Notes under the pieces: model-generated
The model's input: only the letters and a program-made list of their open reading frames with translations
The model's database searches: none
What the model was told of the DNA's origin: nothing
Translations under genes and position numbers: made by a program
In this document: in pieces, positions 46,197-53,004 of the stretch
How the letters are laid out: the number at the start of each line of letters is the position of its first letter
How positions within the stretch are numbered: the first letter of the stretch is position 1
From: Gammaproteobacteria bacterium
GTDB taxonomy: Bacteria; Pseudomonadota; Gammaproteobacteria; SZUA-229
Direction of reading: 5' to 3'
Assembly (NCBI GenBank): GCA_029881795.1
Contig: JAOULX010000012.1
Location: 43,948 to 107,947, forward strand
DNA: 64,000 bases

Positions 46197-47129
46197 CTAT
46201 TTGCTTTTAATTTTTTCAGTTACCAGCTGTACCGTATTCGGCAAATTTTGCTGAATAATTGCCGAAAATGCCTGCAACGCCTGCTGACGTGGGTAGCTTT
46301 TTCGATGCACCAGCGAGATACGACGGTAGGCATTCTTGATCTCGAGCTTACGTGCCACCACTCCACTACCACTCAGCCAGTTGCCATTCATAGCCAGCGC
46401 CGGAATCAGCGTTGAACCAAAACCGGCACTCACCAGTTGTAATAATGTTTCCAGACTCGATGCACGCAAGTCGGCCATTTCGCTTTCTTTGCGCTCTTTG
46501 ATATGACAAATTTCCATCGCCTGTTTCGCCAGACAGTGGCCTTCGGATAATAACAACAGTTCGGTGTTATCGAGATCTTTCTGCGTGATCTCATCTTTAT
46601 TGTAAAACTCATGCTCGGTTGAATGCGCTAACCAAAACGGCTCATCAAATAATGCCTTAACATCAAGATCCTGCTCCCTGATGTCCGTAGCCAGCAGTGC
46701 CGCATCGATTTCATGGTTGCGCAGTCGCTCAAGCAAAGTGTCTGTCATTTCTTCCGATAAAACCAGCTTCAGTTGCGGATACTGCTGACGCAAAGGCCGC
46801 AATATCAGCGTCATTAAATAAGGACTCAGCGTGGGAATAGCACCAATGCGCAAAGGGCCAGCCAACGGGTCCTGATGAGCCAGCGCCAGCTGCTTGATCA
46901 GATCTGCCTGTTCTATAATCTGATGCGCATGCTTCAGAATCTCCTCACCAATCGGCGTAATTTCAACCGAGCGATTGGTGCGCTCAAATATGCTCACCCC
47001 CAAATCGTCTTCCAGTTTTTTTATCTGCCCGCTCAGCGTGGGTTGACTGACAAAACAGCGCTCAGCCGCTTTACCAAAATGATGGGTTTCTGCGACCGCG
47101 ATAATGTATTTCAGATCTCGTATATTCAT
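46197..47129 (-). CDS. oxyR: Hydrogen-peroxide sensor/activator OxyR
   Basis: LysR-type regulator with an N-terminal helix-turn-helix (AAERCFVSQPTLSGQIKKLE). Starting at the ATG at 47129 (MNIRDLKYI, as in E. coli), the redox-active cysteines fall exactly at 199 and 208 (SEGHCL...MEICHI), giving 310 residues; a further ATG four codons upstream (47141) is possible. Oxidation to a disulfide converts OxyR to an activator of peroxide-defence genes. A near-consensus OxyR site lies at 47791-47827 before rubrerythrin. It is divergent from the 102-residue gene at 47293. Confidence 0.93.
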   Translation of the reverse strand: MNIRDLKYIIAVAETHHFGKAAERCFVSQPTLSGQIKKLEDDLGVSIFERTNRSVEITPIGEEILKHAHQIIEQADLIKQLALAHQDPLAGPLRIGAIPTLSPYLMTLILRPLRQQYPQLKLVLSEEMTDTLLERLRNHEIDAALLATDIREQDLDVKALFDEPFWLAHSTEHEFYNKDEITQKDLDNTELLLLSEGHCLAKQAMEICHIKERKESEMADLRASSLETLLQLVSAGFGSTLIPALAMNGNWLSGSGVVARKLEIKNAYRRISLVHRKSYPRQQALQAFSAIIQQNLPNTVQLVTEKIKSK

Positions 47130-47292
47130 CGTTAAATTCATTGGTTAAACCGATCACTCCAGTATAAATAAACGATTATCAATATCAATGAGATAAGCCT
47201 ATTATTTAACAAATGAACCACTGCGACAGAAACAGAGACTGCTTTTAAGCCCCATAGGCGTCGCTTAGCCAGCATCAACAAAAGGAAATAAC

Positions 47293-47601
47293 ATGAAAGC
47301 CTTATTAATTACCCCGGAAACACAATCCGTCGAATCCGTAGAGATAAATCATATCGATGATATTAAAAACCTGATCGGGTTTGAGACGATAGAGTCAGAT
47401 GAAATTGATGACAACGGCGATCGACTCTACTTTGATGAAGAATGTTTTTTACGAGGCAGTGCCGGGCGCTTTCAAATAGACAGCATCATTCCAGTATCGG
47501 GTAAAGGCGTGATTATCGGTTCAGCTAATGCCGCCAATAGCCTGGCTGATATCAAAGGGGATATTGAGAATATAAAGTCTCGTATTCAATATCTCAGCTA
47601 G
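47293..47601 (+). CDS. Small conserved protein, DUF3846-like
   Basis: 102 residues (MKALLITPETQSVESVEI). The pattern of a beta start, a DNGDRLYFDEECFL strand and a GKGVIIGSANAA turn resembles DUF3846-type proteins, whose function is unknown. AAAGGAAAT lies before the ATG. It is divergent from oxyR across about 160 bp, so it could be OxyR-controlled, although I see only a degenerate site there. It has no signal peptide. Confidence 0.65.
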   Translation: MKALLITPETQSVESVEINHIDDIKNLIGFETIESDEIDDNGDRLYFDEECFLRGSAGRFQIDSIIPVSGKGVIIGSANAANSLADIKGDIENIKSRIQYLS

Positions 47602-47790
47602 CCATGACCTGATGACTGCTGTGATTATCAGATTTTGCTAATAAGCCAACATGGGCACAGAAAAATCTTGACTTAGTGGCGTCTGATTACATGCCCGACT
47701 TAGCAGCTACTAACTAAAACGCCTAGGCAGCAGATATTTTTTACTATGACGTCTACTATCCATATACCTGTTATCTGTTAACTTGTATTA

Positions 47791-47827
47791 ATAGCTTTTA
47801 CCTATTGAGTTAATTGCTTTAAACAAT
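47791..47827 (+). promoter_or_regulatory. OxyR tetramer binding site upstream of rubrerythrin
   Basis: The four-half-site consensus for oxidised OxyR is ATAGntnnnanCTAT, seven bases, then the same again. Here the first half, ATAG-CTTTTAC-CTAT (47791-47805), matches perfectly including the internal T and A. After exactly 7 bases the second half, ATTG-CTTTAAA-CAAT (47813-47827), keeps the internal T and A and differs only at one base in each outer half-site. It ends 72 bp before the rubrerythrin ATG, a usual place for activation. Confidence 0.85.
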
Positions 47828-47899
47828 TAGCAATCGACCCGGTATCACGTATAGTCTTTATTTCTTAAGATAACATGACAATAAATGGGGAGTAACCCA

Positions 47900-48319
47900 A
47901 TGGAACTGAAAGGTAGTAAAACCGAACAGCACCTGAAAGACGCCTTTGCAGGTGAATCACAAGCTAACCGTCGTTACCTGTACTTTGCAGCAAAAGCAGA
48001 TGTTGAAGGTTATAACGATGTATCTACTGTTTTCCGCTCAACCGCAGAAGGCGAAACTGGCCATGCACACGGTCATCTTGAGTATTTAGAAGCCTCTGGT
48101 GATCCAGCAACTGGTCTGCCAATCGGTTCAACATCTAACAACCTGAAAGCCTCTATCGCCGGTGAAACGCATGAGTACACTGATATGTACCCAGGTATGG
48201 CGAAAGATGCTCGTGAAGAAGGTTTTGACGAGATTGCTGACTGGTTTGAAACACTGGCAAAAGCGGAGCGTTCACACGCTAACCGTTTCCAGAAAGCGCT
48301 GGACAACCTGGACGCTTAA
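47900..48319 (+). CDS. Rubrerythrin (ferritin-like diiron protein)
   Basis: 139 residues from the ATG at 47900 ([20 protein letters not shown]), supported by GGGGAG 8 nt upstream; an in-frame ATG at 47885 lies too close to that site. The four-helix diiron site has its metal ligands in [28 protein letters not shown] and [11 protein letters not shown]. There is no C-terminal rubredoxin domain, so its electrons must come from another protein, possibly the Fe-S protein encoded next. Rubrerythrins reduce hydrogen peroxide to water. It is first in an operon with the Fe-S CCG and DUF3501 genes, behind an OxyR site. Confidence 0.93.
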   Translation: MELKGSKTEQHLKDAFAGESQANRRYLYFAAKADVEGYNDVSTVFRSTAEGETGHAHGHLEYLEASGDPATGLPIGSTSNNLKASIAGETHEYTDMYPGMAKDAREEGFDEIADWFETLAKAERSHANRFQKALDNLDA

Positions 48320-48341
48320 TCTTATCGATTAGCAAGCAGTT

Positions 48342-48368
48342 GATGCGGAGTCATTCCGGCTCCGCATC
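48342..48368 (+). other. Strong hairpin between rubrerythrin and Fe-S protein genes
   Basis: GATGCGGAG (48342-48350) pairs perfectly with CTCCGCATC (48360-48368) around a 9-nt loop. No T-run follows, so it is unlikely to be an efficient terminator. It may act as a stability or processing element that keeps rubrerythrin mRNA higher than that of the two genes downstream. Confidence 0.6.
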
Positions 48369-48399
48369 TATCAATAAAAAATTACCATGGAGTATGACT

Positions 48400-49722
48400 A
48401 TGGCTCGTGAAGGCAGTTTAGAAGCCCCAACCCGTCACCCAATTGACTGGAAAAACCCGGATTTTTACAACGAAGAGTTACTGAATAAGGAACTTGAACG
48501 GGTTTACGATATTTGCCACGGTTGCCGCCGCTGCGTCAGCTTATGTCATGCTTTCCCAACTCTGTTTGATCTGGTCGATGAATCGGAGACCATGGAAGTC
48601 GATGGTGTTGCCGTTGCCGATTACATGAAAGTAGTGGATCACTGCTATCTCTGTGATCTGTGCTATTTAACCAAATGCCCGTATGTACCACCGCATGAAT
48701 GGCAACTCGACTTTCCACACTTAATGCTGCGCGCCAAAGCCATTGATCACAAGAAGAACGGCACCTCATTCCGTAATAATTTATTATCCAATACCGATGC
48801 CGTTGGTAAAACAATGAGCACTCCGGTACTTAGTCAAGTTGTTAACTTTGTTAACAAGATACCGCTAACCCGTGCAGTACTGGATAGCACCTTAGGCATT
48901 CATAAGTCTGCTCATTTGCCCGAATACCATTCAAAGACTTTAACAAAACGATTAAAAAATCATGCTTCGAACAATGAAGTAAAAGCCACCGACAGTACCA
49001 ATGGCAAAGTAGCATTATTTGGAACCTGTTACGGTGAATATAACGAACCGCATCTGGGTGAAGATTTAGTTGCTGTCTTTGAACACAATAAAATACCGGT
49101 ACAGTTTATTAATGATGCAAAATGCTGCGGCATGCCAAAAATGGAATCCGGCGACTTAGAAGCTGTTGAAGCCGCCATGCATCACAATATTCCAATGCTG
49201 GCAAAACTGGTTGACGAAGGTTTTGATTTAATTGCCCCGGTACCTTCCTGCGCTTTAATGTTCAAACAAGAGTTGCCGTTATTATTCCCGGACAATGCTG
49301 ATGTAGAAAAAGTAGGCAAAGCCTTTTTTGACCCATTTGAATACTTAATGCTGCGACACAAAGCAGGTGAGCTTAACACCGAGTTTAAAAACAGCCTCGG
49401 TAAAGTTGCCTACCATGTTGCCTGCCATCAACGGGTACAAAACTTTGGTATGAAAACCCGTGACCTGTTACAGCTGATACAAGACACCGAAGTCACTGCA
49501 ATTGAACGTTGCTCGGGACATGACGGCACTTATGCTGTGAAAAAAGAGTTTCACGACATCTCCATGAAAATTGCCAAGCCGGTTATCAACCGTGTTAAGC
49601 AGGCAGAGCCAGATCATTATGGCAGTGACTGCCCTATGGCAGGTCATCAAATTGCAAATGGCATGGATGATAAAAAACCCGAACATCCATTAACATTATT
49701 ACGACAGGCTTACGGCATTTAA
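48400..49722 (+). CDS. Heterodisulfide reductase-related Fe-S protein with CCG domains (GlpC-like)
   Basis: 440 residues from the ATG at 48400, chosen because GGAG lies 7 nt upstream (earlier ATGs do not fit it). Two [4Fe-4S] motifs open the protein: C39/C42/C45/C49 (CHGCRRCVSLC) and C82/C85/C88/C93 (CYLCDLCYLTKC). Two CCG-type modules follow (AKCCGMPKMESGD, and HVACHQRVQNFG with RCSGHDGTYA). The layout is that of GlpC-like/HdrB-related electron carriers, but it is soluble and not near a glycerol-3-phosphate dehydrogenase. It lies between rubrerythrin and DUF3501, so it probably delivers electrons in peroxide reduction. Confidence 0.88.
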   Translation: MAREGSLEAPTRHPIDWKNPDFYNEELLNKELERVYDICHGCRRCVSLCHAFPTLFDLVDESETMEVDGVAVADYMKVVDHCYLCDLCYLTKCPYVPPHEWQLDFPHLMLRAKAIDHKKNGTSFRNNLLSNTDAVGKTMSTPVLSQVVNFVNKIPLTRAVLDSTLGIHKSAHLPEYHSKTLTKRLKNHASNNEVKATDSTNGKVALFGTCYGEYNEPHLGEDLVAVFEHNKIPVQFINDAKCCGMPKMESGDLEAVEAAMHHNIPMLAKLVDEGFDLIAPVPSCALMFKQELPLLFPDNADVEKVGKAFFDPFEYLMLRHKAGELNTEFKNSLGKVAYHVACHQRVQNFGMKTRDLLQLIQDTEVTAIERCSGHDGTYAVKKEFHDISMKIAKPVINRVKQAEPDHYGSDCPMAGHQIANGMDDKKPEHPLTLLRQAYGI

Positions 49723-49746
49723 GCACTGTTAAATCAGGATTCAGAC

Positions 49747-50331
49747 ATGAGCAAACTATCACGAGACAATTTGTATTCCCTCGAAGAGTACGCAGAAATG
49801 CGCCCGACATATCGCCAAAAAGTCATGGAGCATAAAAAAAATCGCCGGGTATTTTTAGGCGACAATGCAACGCTTTATTTTGAAAGCGAGCTGACCATGC
49901 GTTACCAGGTACAGGAAATGCTGCGGATTGAGAAAATATTCGATAAAGAAGGCATCGAAGAAGAACTGTCAGCTTATAACCCGTTAATCCCGGATGGAAA
50001 GAACTGGAAAGCAACTTTTATGATCGAATTTTCCAATGAGGATGATCGCAAAGCGGCTCTGGGTAAAATGATCGGCATCGAAGAAAAGGTTTATGTCATG
50101 GTTGAAGGTCACGACCCTGTCTGGGCAATCGCCGATGAAGATCTGGAGCGCAATACCGAAGAAAAAACATCTTCAGTACACTTCATGCGCTTTGAATTAT
50201 CTGATGAAATGATCAGCGCGCTAAGAAGCGGTAAAGCCCTGACAATGGGTATCGAACACCCGGCGTATACGTATCAACTTAATATCACCGATGACGGCAT
50301 TAGAAACTCATTACTAGATGACCTTCATTAA
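49747..50331 (+). CDS. DUF3501 family protein
   Basis: 194 residues (MSKLSRDNLYSLEEYAEMRP...). RVFLGDNATLYFESELTMRYQVQEMLRIEKIF is the hallmark of DUF3501, a soluble family of unknown function repeatedly found beside rubrerythrin and the CCG Fe-S protein. It starts 24 bp after the Fe-S gene and closes the operon. Charged and without cysteines in the conserved core, it is unlikely to be an electron carrier itself; an assembly or scaffold role is a guess. Confidence 0.9.
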   Translation: MSKLSRDNLYSLEEYAEMRPTYRQKVMEHKKNRRVFLGDNATLYFESELTMRYQVQEMLRIEKIFDKEGIEEELSAYNPLIPDGKNWKATFMIEFSNEDDRKAALGKMIGIEEKVYVMVEGHDPVWAIADEDLERNTEEKTSSVHFMRFELSDEMISALRSGKALTMGIEHPAYTYQLNITDDGIRNSLLDDLH

Positions 50332-50348
50332 GACACCGATAAAACAAA

Positions 50349-50384
50349 AAGAGATAGAGCTCATTAACACGGGCTCTATCTCTT
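50349..50384 (-). terminator. Intrinsic terminator for the metal-homeostasis operon
   Basis: A 12-bp perfect stem (AAGAGATAGAGC / GCTCTATCTCTT, 12-nt loop). On the minus strand it is followed by TTTTGTTTT, so it ends the leftward transcript from 52494-50499. On the plus strand the tail is poor in T, but the hairpin may also help end the DUF3501 transcript. Confidence 0.8.
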
Positions 50385-50498
50385 GCTCAAAGTTCTTCGT
50401 ATTTAAAGCCTTTATGAAGAAGCTAAGGCAAACTTAGTTTATTAACCACCTGTGACACAGAGCGTTTTTTAACCGCCCCGATAGCTATAATTAATATA

Positions 50499-50849
50499 TT
50501 ATTTCCCTGTATAGTTAGCAGCAACATAATCACCACTTAATGATAAAAACACATAAAGCTTGCGTTTTTTAGCATCGGATATTTTTTCATTCACAAAGCT
50601 AACAACCCATTCTTGCTGACCGTTAAACACTTTTTTCTCGACAGTGCTGTCTGTAACTGATAACCAGCTTTCGTCAATCGTTTTTTGCTTTACAAAGCTG
50701 GTAATGATTTTTGATGCCATTACTTTTGCTGTCGCCTGATCAACAGGGGCATGTGAATGACCGTGCCCATGATCATGCCCACTGCCCGCGATAACCGTTA
50801 GTGAAAACAAGCCAAGTGTTAAACCAAATAATAATGTTGTGAATTTCAT
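50499..50849 (-). CDS. Small exported His-rich protein (DUF6488-like)
   Basis: 116 residues with a signal peptide (TLLFGLTLGLFSLTVIA) followed at once by the metal-binding-type run GHDHGHGHSHA. The rest (ASKIITSFVKQKTIDESWL, KKRKLYVFLSLSGDYVAANYTGK) looks like DUF6488, a small PepSY-like fold. It ends the operon with the HupE/UreJ fusion 18 bp upstream. A periplasmic metal-buffering role is inferred from the His-rich head. Confidence 0.75.
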   Translation of the reverse strand: MKFTTLLFGLTLGLFSLTVIAGSGHDHGHGHSHAPVDQATAKVMASKIITSFVKQKTIDESWLSVTDSTVEKKVFNGQQEWVVSFVNEKISDAKKRKLYVFLSLSGDYVAANYTGK

Positions 50850-50867
50850 ATTATATTTCTCCTGATA

Positions 50868-52007
50868 CTAAAAAATTGAATCGTGTTGTTTTGGACCGTT
50901 TTGTTGGACGGAGTCTGTCTGTTGTTGCTTAATTAAATCTAGACGCTGATAAGTCCCGCTAACTTTAACAACAACATCAACAGCAGATGACGTGTTATTC
51001 TGCCAGTACCAGCCATGTGTTCCATTAAATGACGGGATTAATGTTCCGCCTGACTCACTTTCAGTGTGTTTTTTAAAACTTTTGAAATAACCCGTTTTGT
51101 CACCTGTTGGCTCACCATGAAAGTCATAAAACAGATCCGGCCCATTAGTTTTCCACGAATATTCAAACTCCGCCCCTTTGCTAAGAAGCAACTTATACTC
51201 TTTATCACCTCTAGCCGGTATGCTTACAGTAATAACATCTTTCCAGTCAGTACGCTGATTAGCATCAGCTTTTTCAGTAACTTGTACTGAATTTTCGCTA
51301 CCAGAAAGCTCTTCAGCATTGACAGAATGCTCATAACCATGCATTTGCATCAAGAACAGATAGCCACCTGCAAGCATTAAAAAGCCATTTGCTACTTTAG
51401 TAAAGCTTGGAAAAGCATGAGATTTTCTGAACGCAGCAATAAGTAGCAACAAAACAGCTAATGCTGATATCTGACCAATTTCAATACCGATATTGAAAGA
51501 GATAATATTCATTAACAGACTATCCTCACTCAGCGGTAGTTGTTGTAGACGCGTTGAAAGGCCAAGCCCGTGCACTAAGCCCAGGCCCAATATCATAACC
51601 ATCATATTTGGCGGGCTAAGCTTCAGGTATTTTTCAAAACCATTAAGGTTAACAAAAGCGATATAACAGACACTTAACGCAATTACCGCATCAATTAAAA
51701 AATAATTAACTTGAACAGCAGTAAATGTCGCAAAAATAAGGGTAATACTGTGGCCTATAGTGAATACCGTAATGTATTTAACAATATCTTTGAACCGCGT
51801 AAGGAAAAAAATAATGCCAAAGATAAAGGCTATATGATCATAACCCGATAACATATGCGTAGCACCAATCCAAATATACCGCAAATTCCCACCGTCGATA
51901 ATTGTCTGCTTTTCTGCATCTGACATGCCATGCCCAAATGCCTGACTTACCATCAGCATTACCAATATCACAAACAACCATCGTGACTCTTTAACTATCG
52001 TCAACAT
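50868..52007 (-). CDS. HupE/UreJ-like membrane protein fused to transmembrane-anchor-type periplasmic domain
   Basis: 379 residues. After an export signal (WLFVILVMLMVSQAFG) comes a six- to seven-helix HupE/UreJ_2-like domain (about 40-230; GATHMLSGYDHIAFIFGIIFF, GLGLVHGLGLS). A soluble part follows (about 265-365; KGAEFEYSWKTNG, YDFHGEPTGDKTGYF, FNGTHGWYWQN). This matches the C-terminal domain of the small 'transmembrane anchor proteins' found in heavy-metal efflux clusters. HupE/UreJ proteins handle nickel or cobalt. Joining the two domains in one chain is unusual to me. It is flanked by His-rich exported proteins on the same strand. Confidence 0.78.
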   Translation of the reverse strand: MLTIVKESRWLFVILVMLMVSQAFGHGMSDAEKQTIIDGGNLRYIWIGATHMLSGYDHIAFIFGIIFFLTRFKDIVKYITVFTIGHSITLIFATFTAVQVNYFLIDAVIALSVCYIAFVNLNGFEKYLKLSPPNMMVMILGLGLVHGLGLSTRLQQLPLSEDSLLMNIISFNIGIEIGQISALAVLLLLIAAFRKSHAFPSFTKVANGFLMLAGGYLFLMQMHGYEHSVNAEELSGSENSVQVTEKADANQRTDWKDVITVSIPARGDKEYKLLLSKGAEFEYSWKTNGPDLFYDFHGEPTGDKTGYFKSFKKHTESESGGTLIPSFNGTHGWYWQNNTSSAVDVVVKVSGTYQRLDLIKQQQTDSVQQNGPKQHDSIF

Positions 52008-52077
52008 ATTTTCCTCGATAAATTTTGTTTTAGACGAACGGATTCGTCAAAAAATAGACTGTATTAACTAATGAGAT

Positions 52078-52494
52078 CTATGAACTTTTAGGCGGGGAGC
52101 GAGGGTGTTTAGTGGTGTAATCAATGAATCGTTGTTCTGAATTATTTAATTCAGTTGCTATAACAACACGCTGCAAGGCAATAAAATTCGGACGCCAATA
52201 ATCTGTCGTTAATGGTACAACCTGATCATTAAGGCTTTTTGTTGTATGGTTATTGCATTGATGATCTATTTCTACAACATTGTCGTTATGACTGTCTACC
52301 GGATGATGTAGACTGAACGAATAATCATTTTCAGTAATTGAATAATGCGAATGAGCTTTGATAGTATGAAGGTGATGACTTCCATCATGATCGTGCTGTT
52401 CTGCTAAATGAATATGAGAAGTACCCCACTGCATTGAAAGAAAGGCAGTCAGCAGCACGAAAAACACAGGCCCGTTAGAATGGAATTTTGTCAT
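52078..52494 (-). CDS. His-rich exported protein of unknown function
   Basis: 138 residues, no recognised family. A signal peptide (FFVLLTAFLSMQWGTS) is followed by many histidines (IHLAEQHDHDGSHHLH, KAHSHYS, LHHPVDSHNDN, and a lone Cys in DHQCNNH), consistent with divalent metal binding in the periplasm. It is first in the leftward run with the HupE/UreJ fusion and the DUF6488-like protein, so it is probably part of a nickel, cobalt, zinc or copper system. Confidence 0.65.
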   Translation of the reverse strand: MTKFHSNGPVFFVLLTAFLSMQWGTSHIHLAEQHDHDGSHHLHTIKAHSHYSITENDYSFSLHHPVDSHNDNVVEIDHQCNNHTTKSLNDQVVPLTTDYWRPNFIALQRVVIATELNNSEQRFIDYTTKHPRSPPKSS

Positions 52495-53004
52495 GTGGGG
52501 AAATTCTCCATATCAACAGTATATCAAATCATGTTTACTCAGACTATGATTTTTCATACAGGCGATATATTAAATAAGTAATAGCTTGAAATTCAATCAT
52601 TCCATTGTACCTGGCTCTCGTTTTCCTATTCAGATTTTTAATCATCCGAACCAGCTTTAACAACATTAATTGACGGTTTGCAAACCTTACGCGGAGATTA
52701 TTTTTTATAAAGAATATCCTTCAATTATATAAGCCTATATCAATAAGTACTAATGCATCCGCTTAAATACTCTGGCACGGCGTAAAAAACTATACAGCAT
52801 ATAAATAAACCTTATATTATCTTATACTTAACACAATTAGCCGTAGTTAATGGTTAAAACAATAAAATGCGCAATATTCATAGTTGGCAGCCAATAGAAT
52901 ATCTGCTTCTTGATCTAAGCACATTTAACACAAGAGTTTAAAAGGTTCATAGCCACTATCAGTTCATAGTCCATTAGGCACGATTCATAAGGGAAGGATA
53001 ATAT
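52495..53004. other. Divergent promoter region between metal operon and kinase
   Basis: 510 bp without a credible ORF. It must hold leftward promoters for the metal operon and a rightward one for the kinase, whose ATG has a strong AAGGGAAGGA site. A perfect 12-bp palindrome, GGTTTGCAAACC, occurs near 52675-52686 and could be an operator. I see no Zur- or Fur-type box that I would defend. Confidence 0.4.

Noticed and set aside
47142..47292. OxyR autoregulatory site between oxyR and the 102-residue gene
   Set aside because: Only a degenerate match is present; several half-sites fail, so it is not listed as a feature.
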